Shown here piece by piece: positions 54,110 to 62,069 of a DNA stretch of 64,000 bases. Source of the DNA: Candidatus Jordarchaeales archaeon (GTDB taxonomy: Archaea; Asgardarchaeota; Jordiarchaeia; Jordiarchaeales; Freyrarchaeaceae). Below the pieces are notes generated by a model. That model was given only the letters and a program-made list of their open reading frames with translations, had not been told where the DNA came from and did no database searches. The stretch lies in NCBI GenBank assembly GCA_038889235.1, contig JAWAHN010000001.1, positions 846,852 to 910,851 of the forward strand, read 5' to 3'. Positions within the stretch are counted from its first letter, which is position 1; each line of letters starts with the position of its first letter. A program made the translations under genes and the position numbers.

Positions 54110-55205
54110 AAGCGCTCTGGCAACTCTTGAGCCTTATCGTGGGGAAATTTCCAGAAGAGAACTCGCCCGAAGACTTGGACTGAAAGAAGACGAGATCCTG
54201 CCGCTACACGCTAATGAAAACCTGTTCATAGAGAGAGAGTGGGTTAAAGAGAGAGTGCTAGAAGCACTAGAAATGGTGGACCCGCGGATGTACCCTGACC
54301 CGCAAAACATAGAAGTCCGTGAGGCGCTGGCCAAACACTACAAGGTGCGAGAAGAAGAAGTGGTTATAGGGAGTGGTGCAGACGAGCTCATAGACGGTAT
54401 TTCCAGGTGTTTTATAGACAAAGGAGAACAGGTGGTTGTGCTTGAGCCGACGTTCCAAGTTTACAAGATCTCGGCAGTGCTTCACGGAGGGATTTGTAAA
54501 AGCATTCTCTTGAAAGAGGAGGACTTCTCAATAGATGTGCCGAAACTGCTAAGCGAACTTGACGAGAAAGTTAGAGTACTCTACATATGCTCCCCGAACA
54601 ATCCAACCGGAAACCAGCATGAAAGAGAAGTGGTCAGAGAAGTAATTGAAAACGTAAATTGTCTGGTCGTTCTGGACGAGGCATACGTCGAGTTCGCAGA
54701 CTACTCACTAAGTAACTTAATACGCGACTATGAAAACCTTATAGTACTACGAACTTTTTCTAAAGCGTTCGGTATGGCTGGATTGAGGCTCGGCGTCGCC
54801 CTTTCAAACGAAGAAGTAGCGAATTTTCTGAGAAAAGGGCTGCAACCATACAACGTAAATGTCATAGCCCAATATACGGCACTTACAATGCTAAAGCATT
54901 GGGATTATGTGGCCAGGAAGATTGAAGAAATTAAGGAACAACGGAAAATACTCTGGGAGAAACTTTCAGAAATAGAAGGACTGAAAGTTTACCCTTCAAG
55001 GGCAAACTTTCTTCTCATAAGAATTATGAAGAAAAATGTGAGCGCAAAAAAGGTGCAGGAAGGCCTTATGATGAAGGGGATACTAGTACGGGAAAGAAGC
55101 GGGCTACCCCTACTAGATAACTGCCTCAGAATAACAGTTTGTCCAAGCCGTGGAGCGGAAAAACTTCTGTCAGCCTTAAAAGAGATGTTACAGGGAGAAG
55201 GATGA
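54099..55205 (+). CDS. hisC: Histidinol-phosphate aminotransferase
   Basis: PLP enzyme converting imidazole acetol phosphate to histidinol phosphate. Motifs: LHANENLF, GSGADELIDGISRCF, SPNNPTGN, VLDEAYVEFADYS, the PLP lysine in RTFSKAFGMAGLRLG, and the C-terminal Arg in LRITVCPSRG. It is 368 residues from the ATG at 54099, which lies inside the end of hisD (an upstream in-frame start at 54090 is possible). The stop overlaps the HAD phosphatase gene by one codon. Confidence 0.95.
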   Translation: MKVKSALATLEPYRGEISRRELARRLGLKEDEILPLHANENLFIEREWVKERVLEALEMVDPRMYPDPQNIEVREALAKHYKVREEEVVIGSGADELIDGISRCFIDKGEQVVVLEPTFQVYKISAVLHGGICKSILLKEEDFSIDVPKLLSELDEKVRVLYICSPNNPTGNQHEREVVREVIENVNCLVVLDEAYVEFADYSLSNLIRDYENLIVLRTFSKAFGMAGLRLGVALSNEEVANFLRKGLQPYNVNVIAQYTALTMLKHWDYVARKIEEIKEQRKILWEKLSEIEGLKVYPSRANFLLIRIMKKNVSAKKVQEGLMMKGILVRERSGLPLLDNCLRITVCPSRGAEKLLSALKEMLQGEG

Positions 55206-56377
55206 AAGTGCACAATTATAAAGAGGTCAGATTAGGTAAGCATAGCATATGGATAAGAGAGGGCGCTGAAAAGAGAATAGAGGAGATAGAGGGGCTAGTG
55301 TTTGATTGTGATGGTGTGATCCTAGATGTGTCACGGTCCTTCATGGAAGCAATAATTAGAACAGTCAAGTGGTTTTTTGGTTCAGTCATGGAGGTTAGAC
55401 AGCCGGCTGTGAGCCTCAGGCACATTCAAATGTTTAAAAATACGGGGGCGTTCAATAACGACTGGGAGTTAACTTATGCTTTGATTCTATATTATCTCAC
55501 AGACTTGCTTGTCAAGACCAGGAAAATTGAGGTCGAAAAAGTAGATAAGGTAAAGATCGCAGAAACCTATAATTTTTTCAAAGAATTAGGACGTGCACTG
55601 AAAGGGGCCGAAGTATTCTTTAGCGAGGGGTTAGAAGAGTACGTAGCGGAAATAGGCAGTGAGGGGCTAAGAAAAGGGATGAGGATCGCCGCGAGAAAAC
55701 TATCTGAGGCGTGGGGAGTAGAAGACCATGAGGCCGCGAGAATTCTAGAGAAGCTCTCCCCATTCGAAGGGGAAATTCATGATAAAAACATAATCAAGAG
55801 GTTTTTCGAGGAAGTATACTGCGGTGGCAGGCTCTTCAAAGAAATATATGAAGAGCCAGCTTTGTTTTACAGTGGAAAAGGCCTCATAGAGAAAGAGAAG
55901 CCGATAGTTAAGCGCGCCACTCTCAGGAAAATTCTGAAGATGGGATTTCCACCTCCGGGCATAGCCTCGGGGAGAATGAGGAAACAGACAGTTCCACTGC
56001 TTGAAAAGTACCGCATTAAAGAGTATTTTAACCTGGAAGCTTCAACTTTCTTAGAAGAAATCGAGGAAAAAGAAAGGGAGATAAGCAAAAGTGGAAGACT
56101 TTTAAAGCTTGACAAGCCAAACCCATATCCACTTGTCGCTACAGCATCTAAAATGGGAATAAAAAATTTCGCATATATTGGAGATACAGTCGCCGACGTG
56201 CTTGCCTGCATCAACGCGGAAACACAAACAGGACAGATTGTTATGAGCATTGGAGTTCTCTGCTCCGCTGAAAATAAAAGAGAACTACTTGCTAAATTTT
56301 TGGAGCTTGGATGCGATTTAATAATACCCACACCGAATGAGATACCTAAAGTGATAGAAGGAGCGTGTGGAAAGTGA
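55202..56377 (+). CDS. HAD-superfamily phosphatase, candidate histidinol-phosphatase
   Basis: HAD hydrolase with motif I VFDCDGVILDVSRSF, motif II/III region (IASGRMRK and KPNPYPLVATAS) and motif IV IGDTVADVLAC. It has a large helical insert (cap) of about 150 residues, as in the HAD group often annotated as TIGR01548. Position between hisC and hisB and the absence of any other phosphatase in the operon make it the likely enzyme for histidinol phosphate. HisB here is dehydratase only. It is 391 residues from the ATG at 55202, which has GAAGG upstream; the stop overlaps hisB (GTGA). Confidence 0.83.
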   Translation: MKVHNYKEVRLGKHSIWIREGAEKRIEEIEGLVFDCDGVILDVSRSFMEAIIRTVKWFFGSVMEVRQPAVSLRHIQMFKNTGAFNNDWELTYALILYYLTDLLVKTRKIEVEKVDKVKIAETYNFFKELGRALKGAEVFFSEGLEEYVAEIGSEGLRKGMRIAARKLSEAWGVEDHEAARILEKLSPFEGEIHDKNIIKRFFEEVYCGGRLFKEIYEEPALFYSGKGLIEKEKPIVKRATLRKILKMGFPPPGIASGRMRKQTVPLLEKYRIKEYFNLEASTFLEEIEEKEREISKSGRLLKLDKPNPYPLVATASKMGIKNFAYIGDTVADVLACINAETQTGQIVMSIGVLCSAENKRELLAKFLELGCDLIIPTPNEIPKVIEGACGK

Positions 56378-56952
56378 GAGAAGCAACAGTCAGCAGAAAA
56401 ACTGCGGAGACAAGTGTGAAAGTTAGAGTGAACTTGGATGGAAAGGGAGAAAGTCAAGTTGACACAGGTATACCATTCCTAGACCACATGTTGAAAACCC
56501 TTTCAAAACATTCGATGATCGACATTCATGTGGAAGCGAAAGGGGATTTAAAACACCACCTTATAGAAGATGTGGGAATAACTTTGGGGGAGGCTCTTCT
56601 AAAAGCCCTAGGAGGTAAGGAAGGGATATTCAGGTTTGGGAGTTGCATGGTTCCCATGGATGACGCGCTAGTCAGTGTAGCCTTAGACTGTGGAGGGAGA
56701 CCATACGCGAGAATAGATCTGAAACTAAGGGGAGAAGAAGTTGAGGACGTTAAAGCAGAAGATGTAGTACACTTTCTTACTTCATTTGCTAATGCAGCAC
56801 GAATAAACTTACACGTAAATGTAATGTGCGGCGAAAACGACCACCACAAAGTAGAAGCAACATTTAAGGCATTAGCTGTAGCTCTAAGGAAGGCTATAGA
56901 AGTAGATTCCAGGAGAGCGGGGGAAGTTCCGAGTGTCAAGGGAGAACTCTAA
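56374..56952 (+). CDS. hisB: Imidazoleglycerol-phosphate dehydratase
   Basis: Sixth step of histidine synthesis. Metal-binding motifs: TGIPFLDHMLKTLSKHS, LKHHLIEDVGITLGEAL, HVNVMCGENDHHKVEATFKA (parts: GENDHHKVEA). It is 192 residues, monofunctional without the N-terminal phosphatase of enteric HisB. The GTG start overlaps the HAD gene stop, indicating coupled translation, and the end overlaps hisH by 20 bases. Confidence 0.95.
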   Translation: MREATVSRKTAETSVKVRVNLDGKGESQVDTGIPFLDHMLKTLSKHSMIDIHVEAKGDLKHHLIEDVGITLGEALLKALGGKEGIFRFGSCMVPMDDALVSVALDCGGRPYARIDLKLRGEEVEDVKAEDVVHFLTSFANAARINLHVNVMCGENDHHKVEATFKALAVALRKAIEVDSRRAGEVPSVKGEL

Positions 56953-57571
56953 GAGGAGCGTAATATGTGTAATAGACTATGGCGTCGGGAACTTGAGAAG
57001 CATAAGCAAAGGGCTTGAGAAAGTTGGAGCCGACGTCAGGTTAACAACAAATGAAGAAGACATCACCGCTGCTGATGCCATAGTATTTCCGGGCGTAGGA
57101 GCATTTAAAGACGCAATGAGGAAGCTTGAGCCTCTGAAGGAAGTGATAATTCGTGAGATAGCGAGAGGGAAACCTTTCTTGGGTATATGCCTTGGACTAC
57201 AGTTGTTGTTTGATGAGAGCACAGAAGGTGGACTGCACAAGGGGCTTGCACTGCTGAGAGGACGAGTAACCAGGCTTCCCGACAGCGTCAAAGTACCACA
57301 CATCGGGTGGAACGCAATAAAAGTCAAGAAAGAAAGCCCCTTACTCAGAGGTGTAAGTGATGGCGCCTACGTTTACTTTGCTCACTCATACTACGCAATT
57401 CCACAAAGTGAGGAAGTAGTTGCAGCGACAACAACTTACGGTGTGGAATTCCCATCGGTCATATGCTCCAATAACATTTTCGCCACACAGTTCCATCCCG
57501 AGAAATCCGGTAAGGTAGGCTTGAAAGTGCTGAGAAACTTCGTTGCTATAGTAGAAGGGGGCAAATTGTAA
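56933..57571 (+). CDS. hisH: Imidazole glycerol phosphate synthase glutaminase subunit
   Basis: Class I glutamine amidotransferase that feeds ammonia to HisF. Catalytic residues: the Cys in LGICLGLQLLF and the His/Glu in ATQFHPEKSGKVG. The start VIDYGVGNLRSISKGLEKVG is typical. It is 212 residues. The start is GTG inside the end of hisB, and the stop overlaps the hisA start (TAATG). Confidence 0.95.
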   Translation: MSRENSKRSVICVIDYGVGNLRSISKGLEKVGADVRLTTNEEDITAADAIVFPGVGAFKDAMRKLEPLKEVIIREIARGKPFLGICLGLQLLFDESTEGGLHKGLALLRGRVTRLPDSVKVPHIGWNAIKVKKESPLLRGVSDGAYVYFAHSYYAIPQSEEVVAATTTYGVEFPSVICSNNIFATQFHPEKSGKVGLKVLRNFVAIVEGGKL

Positions 57572-58290
57572 TGATCGTGATGCCTTCAGTCGACATTCTT
57601 AGGGGAAAGTGTGTTAGGCTTACTGAGGGAAAAGTAGGAAGTGAGTGCGTTTTCTTTGAAGACCCGCTCCAAGCGGCGTTGCTTTGGGAGAGTGAAGGGG
57701 CAGATGCTCTGCATATAGTCGACTTGGACGGAGCCCTAGGTACGGGAAACAACTTGGAACACGTTAAAAGAATAATCGAGAACGTGTCAATCGATGTAGA
57801 GGTTGGAGGGGGAATTAGGACGTTAGATGCAGCGGTTAAACTATACGCCATGGGAGCCGAGAGAGTTATAGTTGGGTCGCTTGCAATTAAAGAACCAGCC
57901 ACGGTAAGGAGACTCGTTGAGGAAATAGGTGGAGAGCACGTTATGGTCGCGCTTGACTATGTGGGAGAAGAAATTGTAATCGGTGGATGGATAGAAAGAA
58001 GTACGAGGAATATCTATGAGATGGCACGTGAAATGGAGGGTATCGGTGTTAAGTGGATTCTAGCGACATCTGTTAGGCGAGATGGAACGCTGAAAGGGGC
58101 AGATGTTGACACTATATCGAAACTCGTAAAGGAAACTAAACTGAAGATTGTAGCTTCAGGCGGCATTAGAAGTATAAGCGATATCATTGAACTTAAGAGA
58201 GTAGGTAGTAGTGGGGTTGTGGTAGGTAAAGCGCTTTACATGGGGGTCTTCTCTCTCAAAGATGCTAAAAGGGCGGCGAGAGATTGCTAG
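57571..58290 (+). CDS. hisA: ProFAR isomerase
   Basis: TIM-barrel isomerase, fourth step of histidine synthesis. Barrel strand motifs with phosphate-binding loops: [56 protein letters not shown], and [13 protein letters not shown] with [12 protein letters not shown]. The catalytic Asp at strand 1 and the Asp (DLDG region) and Thr positions are at the normal places. It is 239 residues. It overlaps hisH by one base and hisF by seven. Confidence 0.95.
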   Translation: MIVMPSVDILRGKCVRLTEGKVGSECVFFEDPLQAALLWESEGADALHIVDLDGALGTGNNLEHVKRIIENVSIDVEVGGGIRTLDAAVKLYAMGAERVIVGSLAIKEPATVRRLVEEIGGEHVMVALDYVGEEIVIGGWIERSTRNIYEMAREMEGIGVKWILATSVRRDGTLKGADVDTISKLVKETKLKIVASGGIRSISDIIELKRVGSSGVVVGKALYMGVFSLKDAKRAARDC

Positions 58291-59090
58291 CAAAAAGGAT
58301 TATACCTTGCCTCGATGTGAAAGATGGAAGAGTAGTTAAGGGGGTCTGCTTCGAGAACTTGAGAGATGCGGGAGACCCAGCAGAGCTCGCGCAGTTCTAC
58401 GATGAGCAAAACGCCGACGAACTAGTCTTTTTAGATATAACCGCCTCAAGTGACAGGAGACAGATACTGATAGATGTTGTTAAGAGAACAGCGGACAGGG
58501 TATTCATTCCCTTTACGGTTGGGGGAGGAATAAGGAGTCTAGACGATATAAGGCAGGTGTTGTGTGCAGGGGCAGATAAAGTTGCAATAAACACGGCGGC
58601 AGTTAAGAACCCGGAGATAGTAAGGGATGCCGCTGAGAAGTTTGGCAGCCAGTGTATAGTGTGCGCAATAGACGCAAAGAGGGTAAGGGTTTGCGAGGAG
58701 GTCGAGGGCAAGACTGTCATAAAGACGCCTGAGGGAGAATTTTGGTGGGAAGTCTACATATATGGAGGACGAACGCCGACGGGAATTGACGCCGTAAAGT
58801 GGGCGTGCACCGTTGAAGAGCTAGGAGCCGGAGAAATTCTACTTACAAGCATCGATTACGACGGAACAATGAAGGGATATGATATTCCCCTCACCAGAGA
58901 AATATGTAAAAGAACTAAGATACCGGTGATCGCCAGCGGTGGTGCTGGCACCCCTGAACACATATATCGCGTGTTGACGGAGGGAGGGGCCGACGCTGCG
59001 CTAGCGGCTTCAATATTCCACTATGGCATTTATTCCATAAACGATGTTAAAAAGTACCTGTTTGAGAGAGGAGTCCATGTGAGGTTGTAG
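58284..59090 (+). CDS. hisF: Imidazole glycerol phosphate synthase cyclase subunit
   Basis: TIM-barrel partner of HisH that makes imidazoleglycerol phosphate. Motifs: [85 protein letters not shown] and [13 protein letters not shown]. It is 268 residues. The start is TTG overlapping hisA. Next gene hisIE begins two bases after its stop. Confidence 0.95.
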   Translation: MLAKRIIPCLDVKDGRVVKGVCFENLRDAGDPAELAQFYDEQNADELVFLDITASSDRRQILIDVVKRTADRVFIPFTVGGGIRSLDDIRQVLCAGADKVAINTAAVKNPEIVRDAAEKFGSQCIVCAIDAKRVRVCEEVEGKTVIKTPEGEFWWEVYIYGGRTPTGIDAVKWACTVEELGAGEILLTSIDYDGTMKGYDIPLTREICKRTKIPVIASGGAGTPEHIYRVLTEGGADAALAASIFHYGIYSINDVKKYLFERGVHVRL

Positions 59091-59092
59091 GA

Positions 59093-59773
59093 ATGGAGCG
59101 CGAAAAAATCTTTGAAAAGCTGAACTTCGAAAAAGGAGGAGGATTAATACCGGTGGTTGTCCAAGACGTTAAAACAAAAGAAGTTTTAATGTTAGGTTAT
59201 ATGAATAAAGAAGCATTAGAGAAAACGCTCACAACAGGGTTCATGCACTATTATAGTAGAAGTAGAGGACGGCTTTGGATGAAAGGGGAGGAATCTGGAC
59301 ACTACCAAGTAGTACGAGAAGCATTCTATGACTGTGACGGCGACACACTACTTTTTAAAGTCGAACAAATAGAAGCATGCTGCCATGAGGGCTACTATAC
59401 ATGCTTCCACAACAAAATAGTAGGGGGAGAAGAAGCTTTTGAGAGAAAATTTGACCCAGGCAAGGTTTACGGTAAAGCAAAAATTTTGGATGAAGTCTTC
59501 AAAATAGTGCAGGAACGCATAGAGAAACCCAGAGACAATTCTTATGTTTCAGGTTTAGTGAAGCAGGGAGACGACGCAGTCATACGAAAAGTTGGGGAAG
59601 AAGCCATAGAACTAATCCTAGCAGCAAAGAATCAGGTAAAAGAGGAAATAGTGAATGAGGCAACGGATTTAATATTCCACATCCTCATTCTTCTAGCAAG
59701 AAGAGGGATAAAACTAGAGGAAATTTATGTCACACTGGAAAATAGGAGAAAGAAGGCTAGTACACGGGAGTAA
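59093..59773 (+). CDS. hisIE: Bifunctional phosphoribosyl-AMP cyclohydrolase / phosphoribosyl-ATP pyrophosphatase
   Basis: Carries out the second and third steps of histidine synthesis. The HisI part (about residues 1-120) has VVQDVKTKEVLMLGYMNKEAL, YYSRSRGRLWMKGEESGH and the zinc-binding DCDGDTLLF and CHEGYYTCF. The HisE part (about 130-226) has KVGEEAIELILAAKN and EATDLIFHILILLA. Fusions of this kind are usual in bacteria and occur in archaea. The gene ends overlapping the convergent ilvE by 17 bases. HisG is not in this window. Confidence 0.94.
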   Translation: MEREKIFEKLNFEKGGGLIPVVVQDVKTKEVLMLGYMNKEALEKTLTTGFMHYYSRSRGRLWMKGEESGHYQVVREAFYDCDGDTLLFKVEQIEACCHEGYYTCFHNKIVGGEEAFERKFDPGKVYGKAKILDEVFKIVQERIEKPRDNSYVSGLVKQGDDAVIRKVGEEAIELILAAKNQVKEEIVNEATDLIFHILILLARRGIKLEEIYVTLENRRKKASTRE

Positions 59774-60689
59774 CCCAGTGCTCGTATTTTGGATTCTTAC
59801 CTAACGTAACATCTGAGAAAGCTTTTTGAAGCTTTCTAGTAATAGGTCCAGGCTTTCCATCTCCAATGGGTATCTTGTCTATTTCTATCACTGGTGTAAT
59901 TTCGCCTGCTGTTCCTGTAATGAAAACCTCGTCCATGTTGTAAAGCTCGGCTCGAGTGATGTCTCGCTCAATTACAGGTATTCCAAGCTCTTCTTTTGCA
60001 AGCGTGATTACAGTATCGCGTGTAATTCCCTTAAGTATTGAGGCATAAGTAGGTGGAGTAATTAGTTCTCCATTTTTCACTGCAAATAAATTCTCTCCGG
60101 ACCCTTCTGCGACGAAACCGCGATGATCTAGGAACAGGGCTTCGTCAAAACCATGTTCAATAGCTTCAAGCTTTGCCAAAATGCTGTTGATGTATTGGCC
60201 ACACGCCTTAACTTCAGGAGGCAGAGCTCTTGGAGAAATTCTCTCCCAAGAGGAAAACATGCAACGAACACCTTTTTCAAGAGCGTCAGGGCCTAGGTAA
60301 CGCCCGAATGGGACCACGTAAATTGCTGCTTCAACAGGCACATTAATTGGATTCAAGCCTAGAGGACCATATCCCCTAAAAACTATGGGCCTAATGTAAA
60401 CTGTTTCGTGAAAGTTGTTCCGCCTCACAAGTTCAACGATGGCTTCACAAATCTCTTCTTTGCTGTAAGGCACCTTCATCCTGTAAACCTTAGCAGAATA
60501 AAACAATCGGTCTATGTGTTCGCGCAACCGGAATATCAAGACGTTGCCATCTTCGGTTCCATATCCTCTTATCCCCTCGAAGACTCCACTGCCATAATGG
60601 AGTGCGTGCGTCTTAATGTGAACCATGGCGTTTTCCCACTTTACAAACTTCCCATTAAGCCAGCAGTAGTCAGCGCGCTCCTCAGACAT
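59757..60689 (-). CDS. ilvE: Branched-chain amino acid aminotransferase
   Basis: Fold type IV PLP enzyme for Leu, Ile and Val. Motifs: HALHYGSGVFEGIRGY, YIRPIVFRGYGPLGL, the PLP lysine in EVKACGQYINSILAKLEA, DEALFLDHRGFVAEGSGENLF, ITRDTVITLAKEELGI and VFITGTAGEITPV. It is 310 residues from the ATG at 60689, set by GGAGGTG upstream; an in-frame start five codons earlier is less likely. It converges on hisIE. Confidence 0.95.
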   Translation of the reverse strand: MSEERADYCWLNGKFVKWENAMVHIKTHALHYGSGVFEGIRGYGTEDGNVLIFRLREHIDRLFYSAKVYRMKVPYSKEEICEAIVELVRRNNFHETVYIRPIVFRGYGPLGLNPINVPVEAAIYVVPFGRYLGPDALEKGVRCMFSSWERISPRALPPEVKACGQYINSILAKLEAIEHGFDEALFLDHRGFVAEGSGENLFAVKNGELITPPTYASILKGITRDTVITLAKEELGIPVIERDITRAELYNMDEVFITGTAGEITPVIEIDKIPIGDGKPGPITRKLQKAFSDVTLGKNPKYEHWVTPVY

Positions 60690-60994
60690 GAAGTACACCT
60701 CCAAAGACTTCTCACAATAAGAGAATTAGCAATGAAATATAAGCATTAACCTTTTTCCTTTACGAAAATCCTGTTAATACCGGCAAATGAGCAAAATTGC
60801 AATGAACAGTAGACCAACACGCGAGTAAGAAACTTTCCAGTTTTAATTATATTCAGAAAACATTCTTCAGCTGAGTACCGATTCTACAAAAAAGGAAAGC
60901 GTATAACAATTATTACATTCTGACGGACGCTGGGTCCGCGAAAGCTTTAATACCTACTCTGTGTTAAAAATACCGTGGCTGGGGTCTCCTAGAC

Positions 60995-61031
60995 TTGTGG
61001 GATAGTATAACCGATCTGTACCACACTAGAA
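60995..61031 (+). other. tRNA intron, D loop, first (37 nt)
   Basis: CTAG (60989-60992) pairs with CTAG (61026-61029) as the four-base central helix. Bulges are ACT (60993-60995) and AAT (61030-61032), and the inner helix is TGTGG/CCACA. Cutting after the second base of each bulge defines the intron. The outer helix is weak. Confidence 0.65.
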
Positions 61032-61036
61032 TGGAT

Positions 61037-61050
61037 TGCGCCGCCCAGAA
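61037..61050 (+). other. tRNA intron, D loop, second (14 nt), formed after removal of the first
   Basis: Its central helix needs C60994 joined to TGG (61032-61034), giving CTGG that pairs with CCAG (61045-61048). That joint exists only after the first D-loop intron is removed. Bulges are ATT and AAC, and the inner hairpin is GC-GCC-GC. The plan (1+2+3+2+4+2 bases) is identical to that of the tRNA-Thr intron. It is the least certain of the four. Confidence 0.5.
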
Positions 61051-61067
61051 CTGGAGCCGGACTCATA

Positions 61068-61104
61068 ATCTATCGTAATGAAAGGGGTCAGACTAGGATG
61101 AGAA
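61068..61104 (+). other. tRNA intron at canonical position 37/38 (37 nt)
   Basis: Central helix CTCA (61062-61065) with TGAG (61099-61102). Bulges are TAA and AAA, the outer helix is the anticodon stem CCGGA/TCCGG, and the inner pairing is short (TC with GA, TA with TA, one bulged G). Splicing yields a seven-base loop CTCATAA. Confidence 0.88.
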
Positions 61105-61125
61105 ATCCGGTTACGAGGGTTCAAG

Positions 61126-61170
61126 AGAGGGATAGCCGCTGTTAACTTGAGGGCGGCTGTCCACTGGAAC
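61126..61170 (+). other. tRNA intron in the T loop at 59/60 (45 nt)
   Basis: Central helix TTCA (61120-61123) with TGGA (61165-61168). Bulges are AGA and ACT, the outer helix is the T stem GAGGG/CCCTC, and the inner helix is long (ATAGCCGC with GCGGCTGT, plus GG/CC). Splicing gives the T loop TTCAAGT. Confidence 0.83.
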
Positions 61171-61226
61171 TCCCTCCCCCAGCACCATTCTACTTTTTGA
61201 GAAACTTTCACAGAAAGCGAAAATTT

Positions 61227-61316
61227 TGGAGCCGCCGGGGGGATTTGAACCCCCGACCCGCGGATTACAATTGCGGTCTTTGATGTCCGCCGCTCTGCCT
61301 GCTGAGCTACGGCGGC
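61227..61316 (-). tRNA. tRNA-Thr (TGT) with a 14-nt intron at 32/33
   Basis: On the minus strand: acceptor GCCGCCG with CGGCGGC, discriminator T and encoded CCA; D arm GCTC/GAGC with AGCAGGCA; T arm GGGGG-TTCAAAT-CCCCC. The anticodon loop becomes CTTGTAA (anticodon TGT, threonine) after removing 14 bases. It is convergent with the CAT tRNA, only 40 bases from it. No other odd features. Confidence 0.93.
61271..61284 (-). other. tRNA-Thr intron, position 32/33 (14 nt)
   Basis: Coding strand: GCGG of the anticodon stem pairs with CCGC in the intron as central helix. Bulges are ACA and AAT, and the inner element is TC-AAA-GA. Cuts after the second base of each bulge give the intron ATCAAAGACCGCAA. 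The position is non-canonical. Confidence 0.88.
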
Positions 61317-61390
61317 AGCTGGAGAAAATGTCCATGAAATTATATCGTACTTCCGTTTTTAATTTTTATGGAGAAGAATCGGTCCTGAGT

Positions 61391-61909
61391 TCAAGTTGTC
61401 CACTTTTTGAGCTTTGCAAAGACCCGTGCAATGAGCTCGGCGTTTTCTTTGAACCTTGTTGTGTCCTCCCTTGAGAGCACTCTAACTTGAGCTGCAGGTG
61501 CGCCAGCTACGCTCGTTCTCGGAGGTATTACAGTGTTCGGAGCTACTATTGATCCAGGAGCAACTAGGGCCCCTTCACCTATTGTTGCGCCCTCAAAGAT
61601 TATTGCTCCATCTCCTACTACTACCATGTCACCACAATAGCAACCGTGCATAACAACATTGCTTCCTATCGAAGTGAAATTCCCTATTATAACCGGCGCT
61701 GCCTCTGAGCGCGCATGGATTATAGTTCCGTCCTGAATGTTAGTGTAACTTCCGATCTGTACTTTCCCGAAGTCCCCTCTTATGACGCAGCCCGGCCATA
61801 CACTTGAATATTCGCCTATTTCAACATCGCCGATTATTGTTGCTTGAGGGCTAACATACGCGTTTTTGTGAATTCTTGGGTGCTTCCCTTGAAATTCTAA
61901 TATAGGCAT
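61391..61909 (-). CDS. Gamma-carbonic anhydrase-like hexapeptide protein
   Basis: Left-handed beta-helix trimer of the gamma-carbonic anhydrase family. Hexapeptide repeats run from ATIIGDVEIGEYSSVWPGCVIRGD to GEGALVAPGSIVAPNTVIPP. Likely zinc ligands are the His in TIIHARSE, and two His-type positions of which only VVMHGCYCG is clear. It could hydrate CO2, which would suit a C1 pathway, or be one of the many relatives without that activity. I chose the ATG at 61909 (MPILEFQGKHPRIHKNAYVS) because the frame upstream of it encodes unrelated sequence. It is 172 residues, the family length. Confidence 0.85.
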   Translation of the reverse strand: MPILEFQGKHPRIHKNAYVSPQATIIGDVEIGEYSSVWPGCVIRGDFGKVQIGSYTNIQDGTIIHARSEAAPVIIGNFTSIGSNVVMHGCYCGDMVVVGDGAIIFEGATIGEGALVAPGSIVAPNTVIPPRTSVAGAPAAQVRVLSREDTTRFKENAELIARVFAKLKKWTT

Positions 61910-62069
61910 TTTCCTGTCCCTCCATTTCTTAGCAAAATTCGTGAGAAAACACGAAACTAAAATATTTTTTGACGGCGAAAAGATGGAAGGTGAAACTAAT
62001 ACGACGGCGGTTACACTCTCAGAGAGGGGCACGCAAACGTCATGGTTGCGGGACATTCTGGTTTAGTCT

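Larger units (their letters stand above)
60978..61187 (+). tRNA. tRNA with CAT anticodon (probably elongator Met), four candidate introns
   Basis: Ends pair as GCTGGGG (60978-60984) with CCCCAGC (61177-61183); discriminator A and an encoded CCA follow. Anticodon arm CCGGA-CTCATAA-TCCGG and T arm GAGGG-TTCAAGT-CCCTC appear only after introns are removed. Candidate introns: 60995-61031 and 61037-61050 in the D loop, 61068-61104 at 37/38, and 61126-61170 at 59/60. Removing all four leaves 74 bases plus CCA, exactly tRNA size, with G18-G19 present in the D loop. The D stem is the weakest part (TCC/GGA, with an unusual first pair and no A21), so the D-loop splice sites are less sure. The anticodon stem is not of initiator type; tRNA-Ile2 is the alternative. 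A TATA-like box CTTTAATAC lies near 60945. Confidence 0.82.
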
